Assembly: GCF_040833985.1 (NCBI RefSeq)
Contig: NZ_CP162139.1
Span: 3,568,501 to 3,632,500, forward strand
DNA: 64,000 bases
Source of the DNA: Leptospira sp. WS4.C2
Lineage (GTDB): Bacteria > Spirochaetota > Leptospiria > Leptospirales > Leptospiraceae
Direction of reading: 5' to 3'
Shown here in pieces: positions 63,743-64,000 of this stretch (positions are counted from its first letter, which is position 1; each line of letters begins with the position of its first letter). The position numbers and the translations under genes were made by a program. The notes beneath the pieces were generated by a model, which saw nothing but the letters and a program-made list of their open reading frames with translations, was not told where the DNA came from and ran no database searches.

Positions 63743-64000
63743 CTAAAGAATATCGGATTTTCTTTTATGATACAACAAGGCTTTTTTCAAACAAACAATA
63801 ACTTTAGTTTTAGACAGTTTTTGGTCTATTGCAAAGTACAAAGCCCTTTTTCCATCACATTTTAATTCCGGAAATTCAATCGCGATTTCCTGGGCAATGG
63901 TGGTTTTACAATTAAAATAGAGCGCATATTCCGAATCATTCACCTTACCAATCCGAATGGTGGAACCCGATTTTGTTTTCGGTGTTAGAAAACTGGGTTG
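63743..64000 (-). CDS. DUF1801 family protein, C-terminal part (runs off the window)
   Basis: The frame is open from base 64000 to a stop at 63743, giving 85 residues without a certain start; a GTG at 63943 is not needed. The sequence TKSGSTIRIGKVNDSEYALYFNCKTTIAQEI, CDGKRALYFAIDQKLSKTKV and CLKKALLYHKRK matches the DUF1801 subgroup that ends with an ALTYH-type segment. So this is the C-terminal part of a protein whose start lies beyond the window. Function unknown. Confidence 0.75.
   Translation of the reverse strand, partial: QPSFLTPKTKSGSTIRIGKVNDSEYALYFNCKTTIAQEIAIEFPELKCDGKRALYFAIDQKLSKTKVIVCLKKALLYHKRKSDIL

Noticed and set aside
1..64000. CRISPR arrays, prophage or complete insertion sequences
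   Set aside because: No regularly spaced short repeats with unique spacers, and no transposase, integrase or phage structural gene was seen.

Overview
The window looks like a chromosome segment from a Leptospira species, probably a saprophytic L. biflexa-type relative. The evidence is AT-rich DNA, many lipoproteins with short spirochaete-style lipoboxes, two large TonB-dependent receptors, a PP2C phosphatase with a 7TMR-DISM sensor, and the order hrcA-grpE-dnaK-dnaJ behind a CIRCE element. The genus is inferred from gene families and style; no database was searched. The window starts inside one gene and ends inside another, both on the minus strand.

Left third (1-22 kb): mixed housekeeping and envelope genes. 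These are a DUF423 membrane protein, a small FliG-middle-domain-like protein, M32 carboxypeptidase, tRNA-Gly(TCC), an Old Yellow Enzyme, a coupled pair of zinc-ribbon/beta-propeller protein and 7TMR-DISM/SpoIIE phosphatase, a PAS histidine kinase, a pirin and IlvD. A TetR-TonB receptor-lipoprotein operon (13.7-17.6 kb) faces a nitroreductase across a 121-bp region with two palindromic operators. A BrnT-like toxin/CopG-like antitoxin pair (20.7-21.4 kb) sits between 12-bp inverted repeats.

Middle (22-39 kb): a minus-strand cluster encodes a glycine-rich lipoprotein, a small lipoprotein and a 994-aa TonB receptor. Upstream of it are four heptamers at 11-bp spacing that look like PhoB boxes in front of a -10 element, so phosphate-starvation control is inferred. 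MurB, MltG, an Spx/ArsC-like protein, two tandem SMP-30/strictosidine-synthase-like lipoproteins with an M24 peptidase homologue, an AraC regulator, a MATE exporter and an ArsR-SRPBCC pair follow.

Right part (39-64 kb): the most notable locus is a compact five-gene operon (39.5-48.6 kb) with two sets of circularly permuted ATP-grasp, alpha-E and transglutaminase modules, one partly fused. This is a predicted but biochemically obscure peptide-ligation or modification system. Next come the heat-shock operon, which may read through to an oxidoreductase, YqgE and an SDR, then a GH172-type protein overlapping a PAS-GGDEF cyclase, glnD with a GH13 glucosidase one base downstream, and a thioesterase.

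Two dispersed intergenic repeat families recur: family A has three copies in the same orientation and family B has two copies in opposite orientations. The 3' end of tRNA-Gly is duplicated 215 bp downstream of the intact gene. No CRISPR array, rRNA, phage or complete insertion sequence was seen.
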